The position numbers and the translations under genes are program-made. Below are positions 8,392-17,521 of a stretch of 64,000 bases of DNA, one piece after another (the first letter of the stretch is position 1; each line of letters starts with the position of its first letter). The notes under the pieces were generated by a model. That model made no database searches, was not told the DNA's origin, and saw only the letters and a list, made by a program, of their open reading frames with translations. The stretch is from the NCBI RefSeq assembly GCF_000421565.1, contig NZ_ATXG01000006.1:124001-188000 (forward strand), written 5' to 3'. The DNA is from Agromyces subbeticus DSM 16689. Its GTDB lineage: Bacteria; Actinomycetota; Actinomycetes; Actinomycetales; Microbacteriaceae.

Positions 8392-9720
8392 ATGAAGTCG
8401 AAGCTCCTTGCAGGGGCCGCGGTCACCGCAGTCGCGGCCGTGGCACTCACGGGCTGCTCGGGTGGCGAGCCCGAAGCATCCTGCACCAACAAGATCGTCA
8501 ACGCCGAGGCCACCCAGGTCAGCGTCTGGGCCTGGTACCCCGCGTTCGAAGAGGTCGTCGACCTCTTCAACGAATCCCACGACGACGTGCAGATCTGCTG
8601 GACGAACGCCGGTCAGGGCAATGACGAGTACACGAAGTTCTCGACGGCCATCGAGGCCGGTTCGGGTGCGCCCGACGTGATCATGCTCGAGTCGGAGGTG
8701 CTCTCGAGCTTCTCGATCCGCGACGCGCTCGTCGACCTCACCGAGCACGGCGCCGACGAGGTGGCCGCCGACTACACCGAGGGCGCCTGGAAGGACGTCT
8801 CGAGCGGCGATGCGGTCTACGCCATCCCCGTCGACGGCGGCCCGATGGGCATGCTCTACCGCCAGGACATCCTCGACCAGTACGGCATCGCCGTGCCGAC
8901 CACGTGGGACGAGTTCGCCGCGGCGGCCCAAGCGCTGAAGGATGCCGGTGCGCCCGGCGTGCTCGCCGACTTCCCGACGAACGGCCGCGCCTACAACCAG
9001 GCGCTCTTCGCCCAGGCCGGATCGGTGCCATTCGAGTACGACAACGCGAAGCCGACCGAGATCGGCATCGATGTCAACGACCAGGGCTCCAAAGACGTGC
9101 TCGCCTACTGGGAGGGCCTGGTCGACGGCGGTCTCGTCGCCACGGATGACGCGTTCACGGCCGATTACAACACGAAGCTCGTCGACGGCAGCTACGCGAT
9201 CTACGTCGCGGCGGCGTGGGGCCCCGGCTACCTCGGCGGCCTCTCCGACGCCGACGCCGACGCGGTCTGGAAGGCCGCACCGGTTCCCCAGTGGGATCCG
9301 GCCAACCCCGTGCAGATCAACTGGGGCGGTTCGACCTTCGCGGTGACGAGCCAGTCGAAGAACCCTGAGGCGGCGGCAGTCGTGGCGAAGGAGGTCTTCG
9401 GCACTGAGGAGGCGTGGAAGATCGGCATCGAAGAGGCGGCGCTCTTCCCGCTGTGGAAGCCGATCCTCGACTCCGACTACTTCCGCGATCTCGAGTACCC
9501 GTTCTTCGGCGGCCAGCAGATCAACAAGGACGTCTTCCTCCCGGCGGCATCCGGCTACACCGGCTTCACCTTCAGCCCGTTCCAGAACTACGCCTACGAC
9601 CAGCTCACCGAGCAGCAGTTCGCGATGGTGCAGGGCGAGAAGGACTCGGCCACCGCGCTCGACGACCTGCAGGCCTCGCTCGAGAAGTACGCGACCGAGC
9701 AGGGCTTCACCCTCAAGTAA
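8392..9720 (+). CDS. Extracellular sugar-binding lipoprotein of ABC importer
   Basis: 442 residues starting at the ATG at 8392, which follows AGAGGAAG. A signal peptide ends in the lipobox LTGC near residue 20. The mature part is a family-1 extracellular solute-binding protein (VSVWAWYPAFEEVVDLFNES). It heads an operon with two permeases, a GH51 arabinofuranosidase and a GH43 arabinanase, so L-arabinose oligomers or arabinosides are the likely ligand (inference). Control by the divergent LacI protein is indicated by the operator over its promoter. A strong hairpin follows the gene. Confidence 0.92.
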   Translation: MKSKLLAGAAVTAVAAVALTGCSGGEPEASCTNKIVNAEATQVSVWAWYPAFEEVVDLFNESHDDVQICWTNAGQGNDEYTKFSTAIEAGSGAPDVIMLESEVLSSFSIRDALVDLTEHGADEVAADYTEGAWKDVSSGDAVYAIPVDGGPMGMLYRQDILDQYGIAVPTTWDEFAAAAQALKDAGAPGVLADFPTNGRAYNQALFAQAGSVPFEYDNAKPTEIGIDVNDQGSKDVLAYWEGLVDGGLVATDDAFTADYNTKLVDGSYAIYVAAAWGPGYLGGLSDADADAVWKAAPVPQWDPANPVQINWGGSTFAVTSQSKNPEAAAVVAKEVFGTEEAWKIGIEEAALFPLWKPILDSDYFRDLEYPFFGGQQINKDVFLPAASGYTGFTFSPFQNYAYDQLTEQQFAMVQGEKDSATALDDLQASLEKYATEQGFTLK

Positions 9721-9728
9721 CAGGCGGT

Positions 9729-9773
9729 GAGCGGATGCCTCGTGCCGGCACCTCCGGCACGGGGCATCCGCTC
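9729..9773. terminator. Long stem-loop between binding-protein and permease genes
   Basis: Arms 9729-9748 and 9754-9773 pair over 20 positions with one G-T wobble and a 5-base loop; the outer arms are GAGCGGATGCC/GGCATCCGCTC. It is followed by CCTTCCT rather than a T-run. In sugar ABC operons such a stem commonly stabilises the 5' message or partially terminates transcription so the binding protein is made in excess; that role is inferred here. Confidence 0.6.
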
Positions 9774-9825
9774 CCTTCCTCACCAACCGGCTGAACCGAT
9801 TCGAACTCGACGAAGAGAGCACCAG

Positions 9826-10779
9826 ATGACCACCCAGACCACGACTGCGCCGCCGCCGGCCGCAGTCGGCCGATCCCGGGCTCCGCGATCCGGAGGATCG
9901 ACGCTCGTCCGTCGCCGGCAGCGGTGGGGATGGCTGTTCGTCGTTCCGTTCCTCGTCGTCTTCGCGCTGCTCCTGATCTTCCCGCTCTTCTACGCGTTCG
10001 GTATGAGCCTGTTCACGTCGACGCTCGCCACGGGCACCGACTTCACGGGCCTCGCCAACTACGGCAAGGCCTTCACCGACCCGCTCTTCCTCGAGGGCAT
10101 GCTGCGCGTGCTGGGCTTCGCGGTCGTGATGATCCCGACGCAGCTTCTCGTCGCGCTCGCCGCTGCCCTCGTGCTCGACACCCTGGTCAGCCGGCTGTCG
10201 AAGCTCTCGCGGCTCTTCATCTTCGTGCCCTACGCGATTCCCGGTGTCATCGGCGCCCTGATGTGGAGCTTCCTCTACAGCCCGCGGTTCGGCCCGGGCG
10301 CCACGATCTTCGGGGCGTTCGGCTTGCCGACACCCGAGTTCCTGGCACCCGACAGCATCTTCGGCAGCCTCGTGAACATCGTCACGTGGCAGTGGGCGGG
10401 CTACTACATGGTCGTGATCTACGCCGCGCTGCGCTCGATCGACCCATCGATCTACGAGGCGGCTCGCATCGACGGCGCCAACGGCTGGCAGACGGCCATC
10501 GGCATCAAGGTGCCGATGATCAGCTCGTCGATGGTCATGGTCGTCATGTTCGCGCTCATCGGCACCCTGCAGTTCTTCACCGAACCGGTGGTGCTGCGCA
10601 GCGTCGCCCAAGGCGCGATCGACGCGGCCTACACGCCGAACATGTACGCCTTCTCGCTCGCCTTCTCATACAGCCAGTTCAACTACGCCGCGGCCATCGC
10701 GTTCTCGCTCGGCGCCCTGGTGTTCGCCGGCTCGTTCGTGTTCCTCTTCCTGACGCGCAAGCAGAGCGGACTGAAGTGA
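9826..10779 (+). CDS. Carbohydrate ABC transporter permease (MalF-type)
   Basis: 317 residues from the ATG at 9826, preceded by GAAGAGAG. The frame is open to 9727, but the upstream part translates the intergenic hairpin. Six membrane segments follow a basic N-terminus, and the EAA loop (YEAARIDGANGWQTAIGIKV) lies near residue 220. Its stop overlaps the next start by one base (TGATG). It forms the channel of the arabinoside importer with its downstream partner. Confidence 0.92.
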   Translation: MTTQTTTAPPPAAVGRSRAPRSGGSTLVRRRQRWGWLFVVPFLVVFALLLIFPLFYAFGMSLFTSTLATGTDFTGLANYGKAFTDPLFLEGMLRVLGFAVVMIPTQLLVALAAALVLDTLVSRLSKLSRLFIFVPYAIPGVIGALMWSFLYSPRFGPGATIFGAFGLPTPEFLAPDSIFGSLVNIVTWQWAGYYMVVIYAALRSIDPSIYEAARIDGANGWQTAIGIKVPMISSSMVMVVMFALIGTLQFFTEPVVLRSVAQGAIDAAYTPNMYAFSLAFSYSQFNYAAAIAFSLGALVFAGSFVFLFLTRKQSGLK

Positions 10780-11744
10780 TGTCGATCTTCTCCCCACGCA
10801 CGACCGGCTCGGTGGACCCGGCCGAGCCGCTGACCACCGCCACGGGGCTGCCGTCGCACGTCGATCGCAGCGTGCACCGTGGCGGCCGCCGCGGCCGTCG
10901 CACCGGCAGCCGTCGCATCGGCTCGCACGTCTTCCTGATCATCCTCGCGATCTACTTCATCGTGCCGATCTGGTGGCTCGTCGTCGCCTCGACGAAAGAC
11001 ACCTCGGGCCTGTTCTCGAGCCCGGCGTTCTGGTTCGACGACAACTTCGCCTTCTTCGACAACATCGCGGGGCTCTTCAGCCACCAGGGCGGCATCTACT
11101 GGCGGTGGCTCGGCAACTCGTTCCTCTACGCCTTCGCGGGCGGCATCGGTGCCACGATCCTCGCGGTGCTCGCCGGCTACGGCTTCGCGAAGTACAACTT
11201 CCGGGGGCGCAACGGCGTCTTCACCGTCATCCTCGGCTCGGTCATGGTGCCGCTGACGGCGCTCGTCATTCCGACGTTCATGCTGCTGAGCCAGTACGGC
11301 ATCATCAACACGCCGTGGGCCGTCATCCTGCCGAGCCTGCTGAGCCCGTTCGGCGTGTACCTCATGCGGGTCTACACGCAGGACGCGGTGCCCGACGAGA
11401 TGCTCGAGGCGGCCCGAATCGACGGCGCCGGCGAGCTCCGCACCTTCTTCCAAGTGGCGCTGCCGCTGCTGCGCCCGGCCATCGTCACGGTGCTGCTGTT
11501 GTCGGTCGTCGGCACCTGGAACAACTTCTTCCTGCCGCTCGCCGTGCTCACCGACCCGAACCTGCTGCCGGTCACGGTCGGCCTCAACCGGTGGACTGCG
11601 CTCTCGAACGCCGGCGCAGGCGGCGAGCAGGTCTGGAACCTGATCACCTCGGGCGCCTTCATCTCGGTGCTGCCGCTGATCCTGTCGTTCCTGTTCCTGC
11701 AGCGCTACTGGCAGGGCGGGCTGTCGCTCGGCAGCATCAAGTGA
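10779..11744 (+). CDS. Carbohydrate ABC transporter permease (MalG-type)
   Basis: 321 residues; ATG at 10779 overlaps the upstream stop by one base. The first 45 residues are polar and Arg/Gly-rich, followed by six membrane segments with the EAA loop LEAARIDGAGELRTFFQVAL near residue 205. It completes the CUT1 importer; no ATPase gene is nearby, so a shared ATPase encoded elsewhere is expected. A perfect 26-base palindrome (11746-11771) separates it from the GH51 gene. Confidence 0.92.
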   Translation: MSIFSPRTTGSVDPAEPLTTATGLPSHVDRSVHRGGRRGRRTGSRRIGSHVFLIILAIYFIVPIWWLVVASTKDTSGLFSSPAFWFDDNFAFFDNIAGLFSHQGGIYWRWLGNSFLYAFAGGIGATILAVLAGYGFAKYNFRGRNGVFTVILGSVMVPLTALVIPTFMLLSQYGIINTPWAVILPSLLSPFGVYLMRVYTQDAVPDEMLEAARIDGAGELRTFFQVALPLLRPAIVTVLLLSVVGTWNNFFLPLAVLTDPNLLPVTVGLNRWTALSNAGAGGEQVWNLITSGAFISVLPLILSFLFLQRYWQGGLSLGSIK

Positions 11745-11745
11745 C

Positions 11746-11771
11746 CGAGCGGATGCCGCGGCATCCGCTCG
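11746..11771. repeat. Perfect intergenic palindrome
   Basis: 12-base arms CGAGCGGATGCC and GGCATCCGCTCG around a GC centre, directly after the permease stop. The same core (GGATGCCGCGGCATCC) recurs at 38574-38589 and half of it is scattered over the window. It may act as an mRNA-stabilising stem or a weak terminator; there is no T-run. Confidence 0.6.
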
Positions 11772-11833
11772 CCTGAGACCACGACTTCGGCCGCATCGGC
11801 CGGCTCTTCGAACCACACACAGAAAGCACTGCA

Positions 11834-13345
11834 TTGTCTGCTCACCTCACCATCGACCCGCACTTCACCGTCGGGACCATCGACCGTCGCGTCTTCGGAG
11901 GCTTCGTCGAGCACCTCGGCCGTCACGTCTACGACGGCATCTACGAGCCCGGTCATGAGACCGCCGATGCCGAGGGCTTCCGCCAAGATGTCATCGAGCT
12001 CGTGAAGGAGCTCGGCGTCTCGACCATTCGCTACCCGGGCGGCAACTTCGTGTCGGGCTTCCGCTGGGAGGACTCGGTCGGCCCGAAGGAGGAGCGGCCG
12101 CGCCGGCTCGACCTCGCCTGGCACTCGACCGAGACGAACGAGATCGGCCTGCACGAGTTCTCGTCGTGGCTCGAGAAGGTCGGCAGCGAGCTGATGCTCG
12201 CGGTCAACCTCGGCACGCGCGGCACCCTCGAGGCGCTCGACCTGCTGGAGTACACGAACATCGCCGGCGGCACGGCGCTCTCGCAGCGGCGCATCGACAA
12301 TGGCAGGACCGACGCCTTCGGCGTGAAGATGTGGTGCCTCGGCAACGAGATGGACGGACCCTGGCAGCTGGGCCACCGCAGTGCCTCCGACTACGGCAAG
12401 ATCGCCTCGCAGACCGCGAAGGCGATGCGCCAGCTCGACCCGTCGATCCAGCTCGTGGCGTGCGGCTCATCGAGCGCCCACATGCCGACCTTCGGCGAGT
12501 GGGAGCGGGTCGTGCTCACACACACCTACGACGATGTCGACTACATCTCGTGCCACGCGTACTACGAGGAGAAGAACGGCGACCTCGACTCGTTCCTCGC
12601 CTCGGCGGTCGACATGGACCGCTTCATCGAGACGGTCGTCGCGACGGCCGATCACGTCAAGGCCGTCGTCGGCAGCGAGAAGACGATCGACATCTCGTTC
12701 GACGAGTGGAACGTCTGGTACATCGACCGCTACCACGGCGTCGACAAGATCGAGGGCATCGACAACTGGCCGGTCGCTCCGCGTCTGCTCGAAGACGTGT
12801 ACTCCGTCGTCGACGCCGTCGTCTTCGGCAACCTGATGATCTCGCTGCTGAAGCACGCCGACCGCGTCACGAGCGCCTCGCTCGCACAACTCGTCAACGT
12901 GATCGCGCCGATCATGACCGAGCCGGGCGGCCCGGCCTGGCGCCAGACCACGTTCTTCCCGTTCGCGATCACCTCGCGCCTCGCGAAGGGCGTCGCGCTC
13001 GAGGTCAAGCTCGAGTCGCCGACGCACACGACAGAGGTCTACGGCGTCGTGCCGCAGGTCGACGCCGTGGCGACGCACGACGCCGAAGCCGGCGAGTCGG
13101 CGGTGTTCCTCGTGAACCGCAGCCGCACCGAGGCGATCACCGTGACGATCGACGTGTCGGCGCTCGGCGCCGTGCAGCTGCGCAGCGCCGACACCCTCGC
13201 CGACGACGACGTGTACGCGAAGAACACGCTCGAGGCGCCCGAGCGTGTCGCCCCGGCGGCGAACGCGAGCGCCGCGGTCGAGGCCGGCACGCTCACGATC
13301 GAGCTGCCGCCGGTCTCCTGGACCGCCGTCTCGCTCGGCGCATGA
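11834..13345 (+). CDS. abfA: Alpha-L-arabinofuranosidase, GH51
   Basis: 503 residues from a TTG start, with no signal peptide, so cytoplasmic. It begins HFTVGTIDRRVFGGFVEHLG, the GH51 signature; the acid/base glutamate is in WCLGNEMDGPW and the nucleophile glutamate is expected in the later FDEWNVWY region after the usual spacing. Length is typical for GH51 family retaining enzymes. It removes L-arabinofuranosyl units from imported arabino-oligosaccharides. It sits fifth from the promoter of a dedicated importer and overlaps the following GH43 gene by 4 bases (ATGA). Confidence 0.93.
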   Translation: MSAHLTIDPHFTVGTIDRRVFGGFVEHLGRHVYDGIYEPGHETADAEGFRQDVIELVKELGVSTIRYPGGNFVSGFRWEDSVGPKEERPRRLDLAWHSTETNEIGLHEFSSWLEKVGSELMLAVNLGTRGTLEALDLLEYTNIAGGTALSQRRIDNGRTDAFGVKMWCLGNEMDGPWQLGHRSASDYGKIASQTAKAMRQLDPSIQLVACGSSSAHMPTFGEWERVVLTHTYDDVDYISCHAYYEEKNGDLDSFLASAVDMDRFIETVVATADHVKAVVGSEKTIDISFDEWNVWYIDRYHGVDKIEGIDNWPVAPRLLEDVYSVVDAVVFGNLMISLLKHADRVTSASLAQLVNVIAPIMTEPGGPAWRQTTFFPFAITSRLAKGVALEVKLESPTHTTEVYGVVPQVDAVATHDAEAGESAVFLVNRSRTEAITVTIDVSALGAVQLRSADTLADDDVYAKNTLEAPERVAPAANASAAVEAGTLTIELPPVSWTAVSLGA

Positions 13346-14388
13346 GCCGCGGGGTGCGCCGCCGGCCGTCCATGCCGGCGGCGCATCCTGCCTCCTCCGG
13401 AGCCGGGCGACGGGTCTTAGGTGGGCTCGCATTGCTCGTCGCCGTCACCGCCGCGGTCGGCATGACCGGGTGCGCCTCGGGCGGGGCGCGCGAGCTCACC
13501 GGCGACCTGATGGTGCACGACCCGGCGCTGGCCGAGGAGGATGGCACGAGCTACGTCTACTCGACCGGAAACGCGACCGTTGCCGACGGCAACATCCAGA
13601 TCCGCAGCTCCGACGACGGCCGCAACTGGCAGTACCGCGGCGAGGTGTGGCAGGACAAGCCCGAGTGGCTCGGCGAAGCGGTGCCCGGCGTCTCCAATCT
13701 CTGGGCGCCGGAGCTCATCGAGCACGACGGCACCTGATACCTCTACTACTCGGCGTCGACCTTCGGGTCGAACGCCTCGGTCATCGCACTCGCGACGAAC
13801 GAGACGCTCGACCCCGATTCGCCCGACTACGAGTGGGTCGACGCCGGCCAGGTGATCGCTTCGACGACGGCCGACGACTTCAACGCGATCGACGCCGGCA
13901 TCGTCGTCGACGAGGCGGGGGAGCCGTGGATGTCGTTCGGCTCGTTCTGGAGCGGCATCCGCATGATTCCGCTCGAATGGCCGAACGGCGGTGCAGCGGA
14001 TGCCTCGGAGCCGCTGCGCCTCGCCGATCGGCAGAGCCCGCCGAACGCCATCGAGGCGCCGTACATCGTGGAGCATGACGGCGACTACTTCCTCTTCGTC
14101 TCACGCGATGCATGCTGCCAAGGGCTCGACAGCACCTATAACATCGCGGTCGGCCGTGCCGATGCGGTGACCGGGCCCTACGTCGACCGCAACGGCGTGG
14201 CGCTCCTCGAGGGCGGCGGCACGTCGCTGCTCTCGGCTGCCGGAGACCGCATCGGACCGGGCGGCCAATCGGTTCAGGGCGATACCCTCGCACTGCACTA
14301 CTACGACCGGCGCATGAACGGCTCGTTCCAGCTCGGGCTCGTCGAACTCGATTGGGACGCCGAGGGCTGGCCTGTCGCGCACTGGTAG
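13342..14388 (+). pseudogene. GH43 arabinanase-type lipoprotein, interrupted by in-frame TGA
   Basis: One frame encodes a 348-residue protein split by a single TGA at 13735-13737 (codon 132). Before it: signal peptide with lipobox MTGC (C44) and the catalytic base D60 in LMVHDPALAEED. After it, without a frame change: the pKa-modulating D184 in NAIDAGIV and the acid E238 in AIEAPYIV, then the normal end. The context EHDGT-stop-YLYYSAS shows that the family Trp codon TGG has become TGA. The truncated 131-residue product lacks two of three catalytic residues. Likely role when intact: extracellular endo-1,5-arabinanase or arabinosidase supplying the importer. It may be a recent pseudogene or a sequencing error. 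Confidence 0.85.
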
Positions 14389-14428
14389 CGCGCTTGGAAT
14401 GACACGGCTTGACGACGAGAGGAACCGC

Positions 14429-15703
14429 GTGACCGCGACATCCGCAGGCGCCAACTGGGCCGGCAACCTGAACTACCGCGCATCGCGGGTGGTGCGACCG
14501 ACCTCGATCGACGAACTTCGCGAGGTGCTTGCGGGCGATGGGCCGTTCCGCGTGCTGGGCTCGCGGCACAGCTTCAACGACATCGCCGACACCGAGGGCA
14601 CGCTCATCGAGACGGCGGATCTGCCGGTGACGATCGACGCCTCGAGCGCGCCTGGCGCCGTGCGCATCGAGGGGAGTCCGCGCTACGGCGAGCTCGCCTC
14701 TGCGCTGCACGCAGGCGGCCTCGCGCTCGGCAACCTCGCCTCGCTGCCGCACATCTCGGTGGCGGGCGCCGTCGCGACCGGCACGCACGGGTCGGGCGAC
14801 CGCATCGGCTCGCTCGCGAGCGCCGTGCGCGCCATCGCGTTCATCACGGCAACGGGGGAGTCGCGCACCCTTTCGCGTGGCGATGCCGACTTCGCCGGCG
14901 CCGTCGTGAACCTCGGCGCCCTCGGCGTCGTCACTGCGCTCGAGCTCGACGTCGAGCCCACCTACGACGTCGCGCAGACCGTCTACGAGCGTCCGTCGTG
15001 GGACGCCGTGCTCGCCGAGTACGACGCCGTCACCGCGCTCGGCTCGAGCGTCAGCGTCTTCACGACCTGGGCGAGCACCGACCGCGCCGACCAGCTGTGG
15101 GTCAAGCGGCGGCTGCCGGTCGAGTCGGATGCCGCGGCAGCATCCGCTGCACTCATCGCGAGGCTCGGTGCGACCGAGGCGACGGTTGCCCGACACCCGC
15201 TGCCCGGCATGGTCGCCGACGCCTGCACGGCGCAGCTCGGCGAGCCCGGCCCGTGGCACGAGCGGCTGCCGCACTTCCGGCTCGATTTCACGCCGTCGGC
15301 CGGTGAGGAGCTGCAGTCGGAGTACCTCGTGCCGCGCGCGGATGCGGTTGCAGCACTCGAGGCGATGCGCGGGCTCGCCGCGCACATCGCCCCGCTGCTG
15401 CAGGTCTGCGAGGTGCGATCGGTGCGCGCCGACGACCTGTGGCTGAGCCCTGCCTACGGCACCGACGTCGTCGGCATCCACTTCACGTGGAAGCGGGAGC
15501 AGGCGGCTGTCGAGGCGCTGCTGCCGACGATCGAGGCGGCGCTGCCCGAGACGGCGCGTCCGCACTGGGGCAAGGTCTTCACCGTCGACGCCGATGAGGT
15601 GCGCCGGCGCTACCCGCGCTGGGCGGACTTCGCGGCGCTCCGGGAACGGTTCGATCCCGAGGGGCGATTCCGCAACGCGTATACGGCGCGGCTCGGGCTC
15701 TGA
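14429..15703 (+). CDS. Alditol oxidase (AldO/xylitol oxidase type, covalent FAD)
   Basis: 424 residues from a GTG preceded by GAGAGGA. The frame is open to 14399, but with this start the flavin-linking histidine in GSRHSFND is H47, matching the position known in Streptomyces AldO. An FAD_binding_4 domain with ATGTHGSG is followed by the C-terminal lactone-oxidase-like domain ending in RNAYTARLGL. The family oxidises the terminal hydroxyl of xylitol, sorbitol or related polyols with O2, giving an aldose and H2O2. It follows the arabinan genes closely, so a pentitol is a plausible substrate (inference). Confidence 0.82.
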   Translation: MTATSAGANWAGNLNYRASRVVRPTSIDELREVLAGDGPFRVLGSRHSFNDIADTEGTLIETADLPVTIDASSAPGAVRIEGSPRYGELASALHAGGLALGNLASLPHISVAGAVATGTHGSGDRIGSLASAVRAIAFITATGESRTLSRGDADFAGAVVNLGALGVVTALELDVEPTYDVAQTVYERPSWDAVLAEYDAVTALGSSVSVFTTWASTDRADQLWVKRRLPVESDAAAASAALIARLGATEATVARHPLPGMVADACTAQLGEPGPWHERLPHFRLDFTPSAGEELQSEYLVPRADAVAALEAMRGLAAHIAPLLQVCEVRSVRADDLWLSPAYGTDVVGIHFTWKREQAAVEALLPTIEAALPETARPHWGKVFTVDADEVRRRYPRWADFAALRERFDPEGRFRNAYTARLGL

Positions 15704-15748
15704 GCCGACCGCTTGGGGCGAACGGGCCGGGGGAGCGTTGACCGGCTG

Positions 15749-16186
15749 TCAGTCCTGGGGCGGGCGACGCAGTCGCTTGACGTCGGTGCGCCGCTTCTTC
15801 GCCTCCAAGCGCCGCTTCTTGGCACCGCGAGTCGGACTCGTCGCTCGTCGCATCGGTGACGGTGGCTGCAGCGCTTCGGCGACGACGGCGGCCAGCCGAG
15901 CGAGCGCAGCGTTCCTGTTGCGCAATTGCGCGCGGTGCTCCGATGCCGTGACCGTCAGTACTCCGTCGACGAGGCGACCGCTCAGACGCTCGAGGAGTCG
16001 CTCGCGCTGGAGCGGCGAGAGCGCGGCCGAGCCCGCGACATCCCACACGAGTTCTGCTCGGGAGTCGGCGGTGTTCACGCCTTGCCCGCCGGGGCCGGAT
16101 GACCGCGAGAACCGCCACGACAGCTCAGACTCGGGGATCGTGAGTGCTGAGCCGACCCGAAGACCGGGACGGTGGGGAGCGGGCAT
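15749..16186 (-). CDS. arfB: Peptidyl-tRNA hydrolase ArfB (ribosome rescue)
   Basis: 145 residues. The release-factor catalytic loop is intact (FSRSSGPGGQGVNTADSR, with GGQ near residue 34-36), and the protein ends in a basic tail rich in Lys and Arg that family members insert into the empty mRNA channel of stalled ribosomes. It lacks the codon-recognition domains of RF1/RF2. Role: hydrolysis of peptidyl-tRNA on nonstop ribosomes. It is convergent with the alditol oxidase gene and apparently monocistronic. Confidence 0.92.
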   Translation of the reverse strand: MPAPHRPGLRVGSALTIPESELSWRFSRSSGPGGQGVNTADSRAELVWDVAGSAALSPLQRERLLERLSGRLVDGVLTVTASEHRAQLRNRNAALARLAAVVAEALQPPSPMRRATSPTRGAKKRRLEAKKRRTDVKRLRRPPQD

Positions 16187-16253
16187 GGGTCCATCATCCT
16201 CTTGCGCAAACGGTCGTGCTCTTGCCGATCAGGCGCTCGCCTTGAGTATGTCG

Positions 16254-16469
16254 CTAGACGCTCTTGTCGACCCAACTCACCGGAAGGAACGGGGTGTACA
16301 CATAGACGACCGTGTCTCCCTTGCGGTCGATCTCGATGGTCCCCTTGCCTGCATTCATCGCAGTGATGATCTGGGACCGAACACCCTCCCACGTGGCAGC
16401 GTCGGTGAAGCGGAACTTCGCGTAGTTGGGTGCCGCGCTGCCGATATAGAGAGTGACGTCCGTTGCCAT
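16254..16469 (-). CDS. Small hypothetical protein
   Basis: 71 residues from ATG at 16469 (a GTG three codons earlier at 16478 is possible). I do not recognise the family. The sequence (MATDVTLYIGSAAPNYAKFR, then WEGVRSQIITAMNAGKGTIE and a beta-rich end VVYVYTPFLPVSWV) has alternating polar and hydrophobic residues suggesting a compact alpha/beta fold without signal or membrane segment. Base composition here is a little lower in GC than its neighbours. It lies between arfB and moaB, both on the same strand. Confidence 0.6.
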   Translation of the reverse strand: MATDVTLYIGSAAPNYAKFRFTDAATWEGVRSQIITAMNAGKGTIEIDRKGDTVVYVYTPFLPVSWVDKSV

Positions 16470-16544
16470 GTGACGCACTCTACTGGGGGGCCGCCGGGCA
16501 TCAGAATCAGGACGTGCCCGAGAACAGGCCGACTGCGGGTGAGA

Positions 16545-17048
16545 TCACTCCGCCGACGGGTGATCCCCGCCCGCGAGCTGGTCGATCACGTGCTCGAGTA
16601 CGTCGTCGAGCACGGCGAGTCCGTCACGCACGCCGCCGCTGGAGCCCGGCAGGTTCACGATGAAGGTCGAGCCGGCCACGCCGGCGACCCCGCGCGAGAG
16701 CAGCGCGGTGGGTGTGTTCGCGGCGCCGCGTCGCCGCAGCTCCTCCATGAAGCCGGGCACCTCGCGGTCGAGCAGGGCGTCGGTTGCCTCGGGAGTCGCG
16801 TCACCCGGCGCGAGTCCGGTGCCGCCCGTCGTGACGATCACGGCCGGCGCAGCTGCAAGAGCCTGGCGCAGCGCGCCGCGCACGGGCTTCCCGTCGGCCA
16901 CCACGTCGGGGCCGACAACCGTGAAACCGCGCTCGGCGAACCAGGCGGCGATCACCGGCCCGGTGCGGTCGGTGTAGACGCCGCTCGCCGCGCGGGTCGA
17001 GGCGACGATGACGACGGCGGTTCGCGGCATCCGCTCGGTCGACGTCAT
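16545..17048 (-). CDS. mogA: Molybdopterin adenylyltransferase MoaB/MogA family
   Basis: 167 residues. The MoCF-BD motif is clear: VIVTTGGTGLAPGDATPEAT, plus the NLPGSSGGV segment near the C-terminus. The family adenylates molybdopterin as the step before molybdate insertion by MoeA. Its ATG overlaps the stop of moaC by 4 bases, in a minus-strand moaD-moeA-moaC-mogA cluster. MoaB and MogA are hard to distinguish by sequence alone; in actinobacteria this protein does the MogA job. Confidence 0.9.
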   Translation of the reverse strand: MTSTERMPRTAVVIVASTRAASGVYTDRTGPVIAAWFAERGFTVVGPDVVADGKPVRGALRQALAAAPAVIVTTGGTGLAPGDATPEATDALLDREVPGFMEELRRRGAANTPTALLSRGVAGVAGSTFIVNLPGSSGGVRDGLAVLDDVLEHVIDQLAGGDHPSAE

Positions 17049-17521
17049 TCGCGCGACCAGTCGCCGCTCTTGCCGCCCGCCTTGGCGAGCACCATCACCT
17101 CGCTGATGACCGCACGGTTGTCGACCGCCTTGATCATGTCGTAGAGCGTGAGCGCCGAGACCGTCGCCGCGGTGAGCGCCTCCATCTCGACCCCGGTGAC
17201 ACCCTTCGTGGTGACGGTCGCGACGATGCGCACCCGGTCGCCCTCCGGCGTGATGTCGACATCGAGCTTCGTGAGGGGCAGCGGGTGGCAGAGCGGAATC
17301 AGTGTCGAGGTCTGCTTGGCCGCCATGATGCCGGCGATGCGCGCCGTGCCGATGGCCTCGCCCTTCGGCAGGCTGCCGTCGCTGATCGCGGAGACGACGT
17401 CGGGCCGCGTCACGAGCACCGCTTGCGCGCTCGCGGTGCGCCGGGTCACGGCCTTGTCGGTCACGTCGACCATGTGCGCGGAGCCGTCGCCGCGCAGGTG
17501 GGTGAGTTGCGGGTCAGTCAT
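17045..17521 (-). CDS. moaC: Cyclic pyranopterin monophosphate synthase MoaC
   Basis: 158 residues. Family motifs are present: HMVDVTDKAVTRRTA near the start, KGEAIGTARIAGIMAAKQTS, and LIPLCHPLPLTK, with the later GVTGVEMEALTAATVSALTLYDM and the conserved Lys in IKAVD. MoaC converts the MoaA product 3',8-cyclo-7,8-dihydro-GTP to cyclic pyranopterin monophosphate in the cytoplasm. It overlaps moeA by 8 bases and mogA by 4 bases. Confidence 0.96.
   Translation of the reverse strand: MTDPQLTHLRGDGSAHMVDVTDKAVTRRTASAQAVLVTRPDVVSAISDGSLPKGEAIGTARIAGIMAAKQTSTLIPLCHPLPLTKLDVDITPEGDRVRIVATVTTKGVTGVEMEALTAATVSALTLYDMIKAVDNRAVISEVMVLAKAGGKSGDWSRE

Noticed and set aside
8278-10611. 777-codon minus-strand open frame
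   Set aside because: Antisense to the sugar-binding protein and permease genes and running over their promoter and operators; composition is typical of a shadow frame.
13735-13737. TGA read as selenocysteine in GH43
   Set aside because: GH43 enzymes do not use Sec, the position matches a Trp, and no SECIS-like hairpin stands out right after it. Nonsense mutation or base error is simpler.
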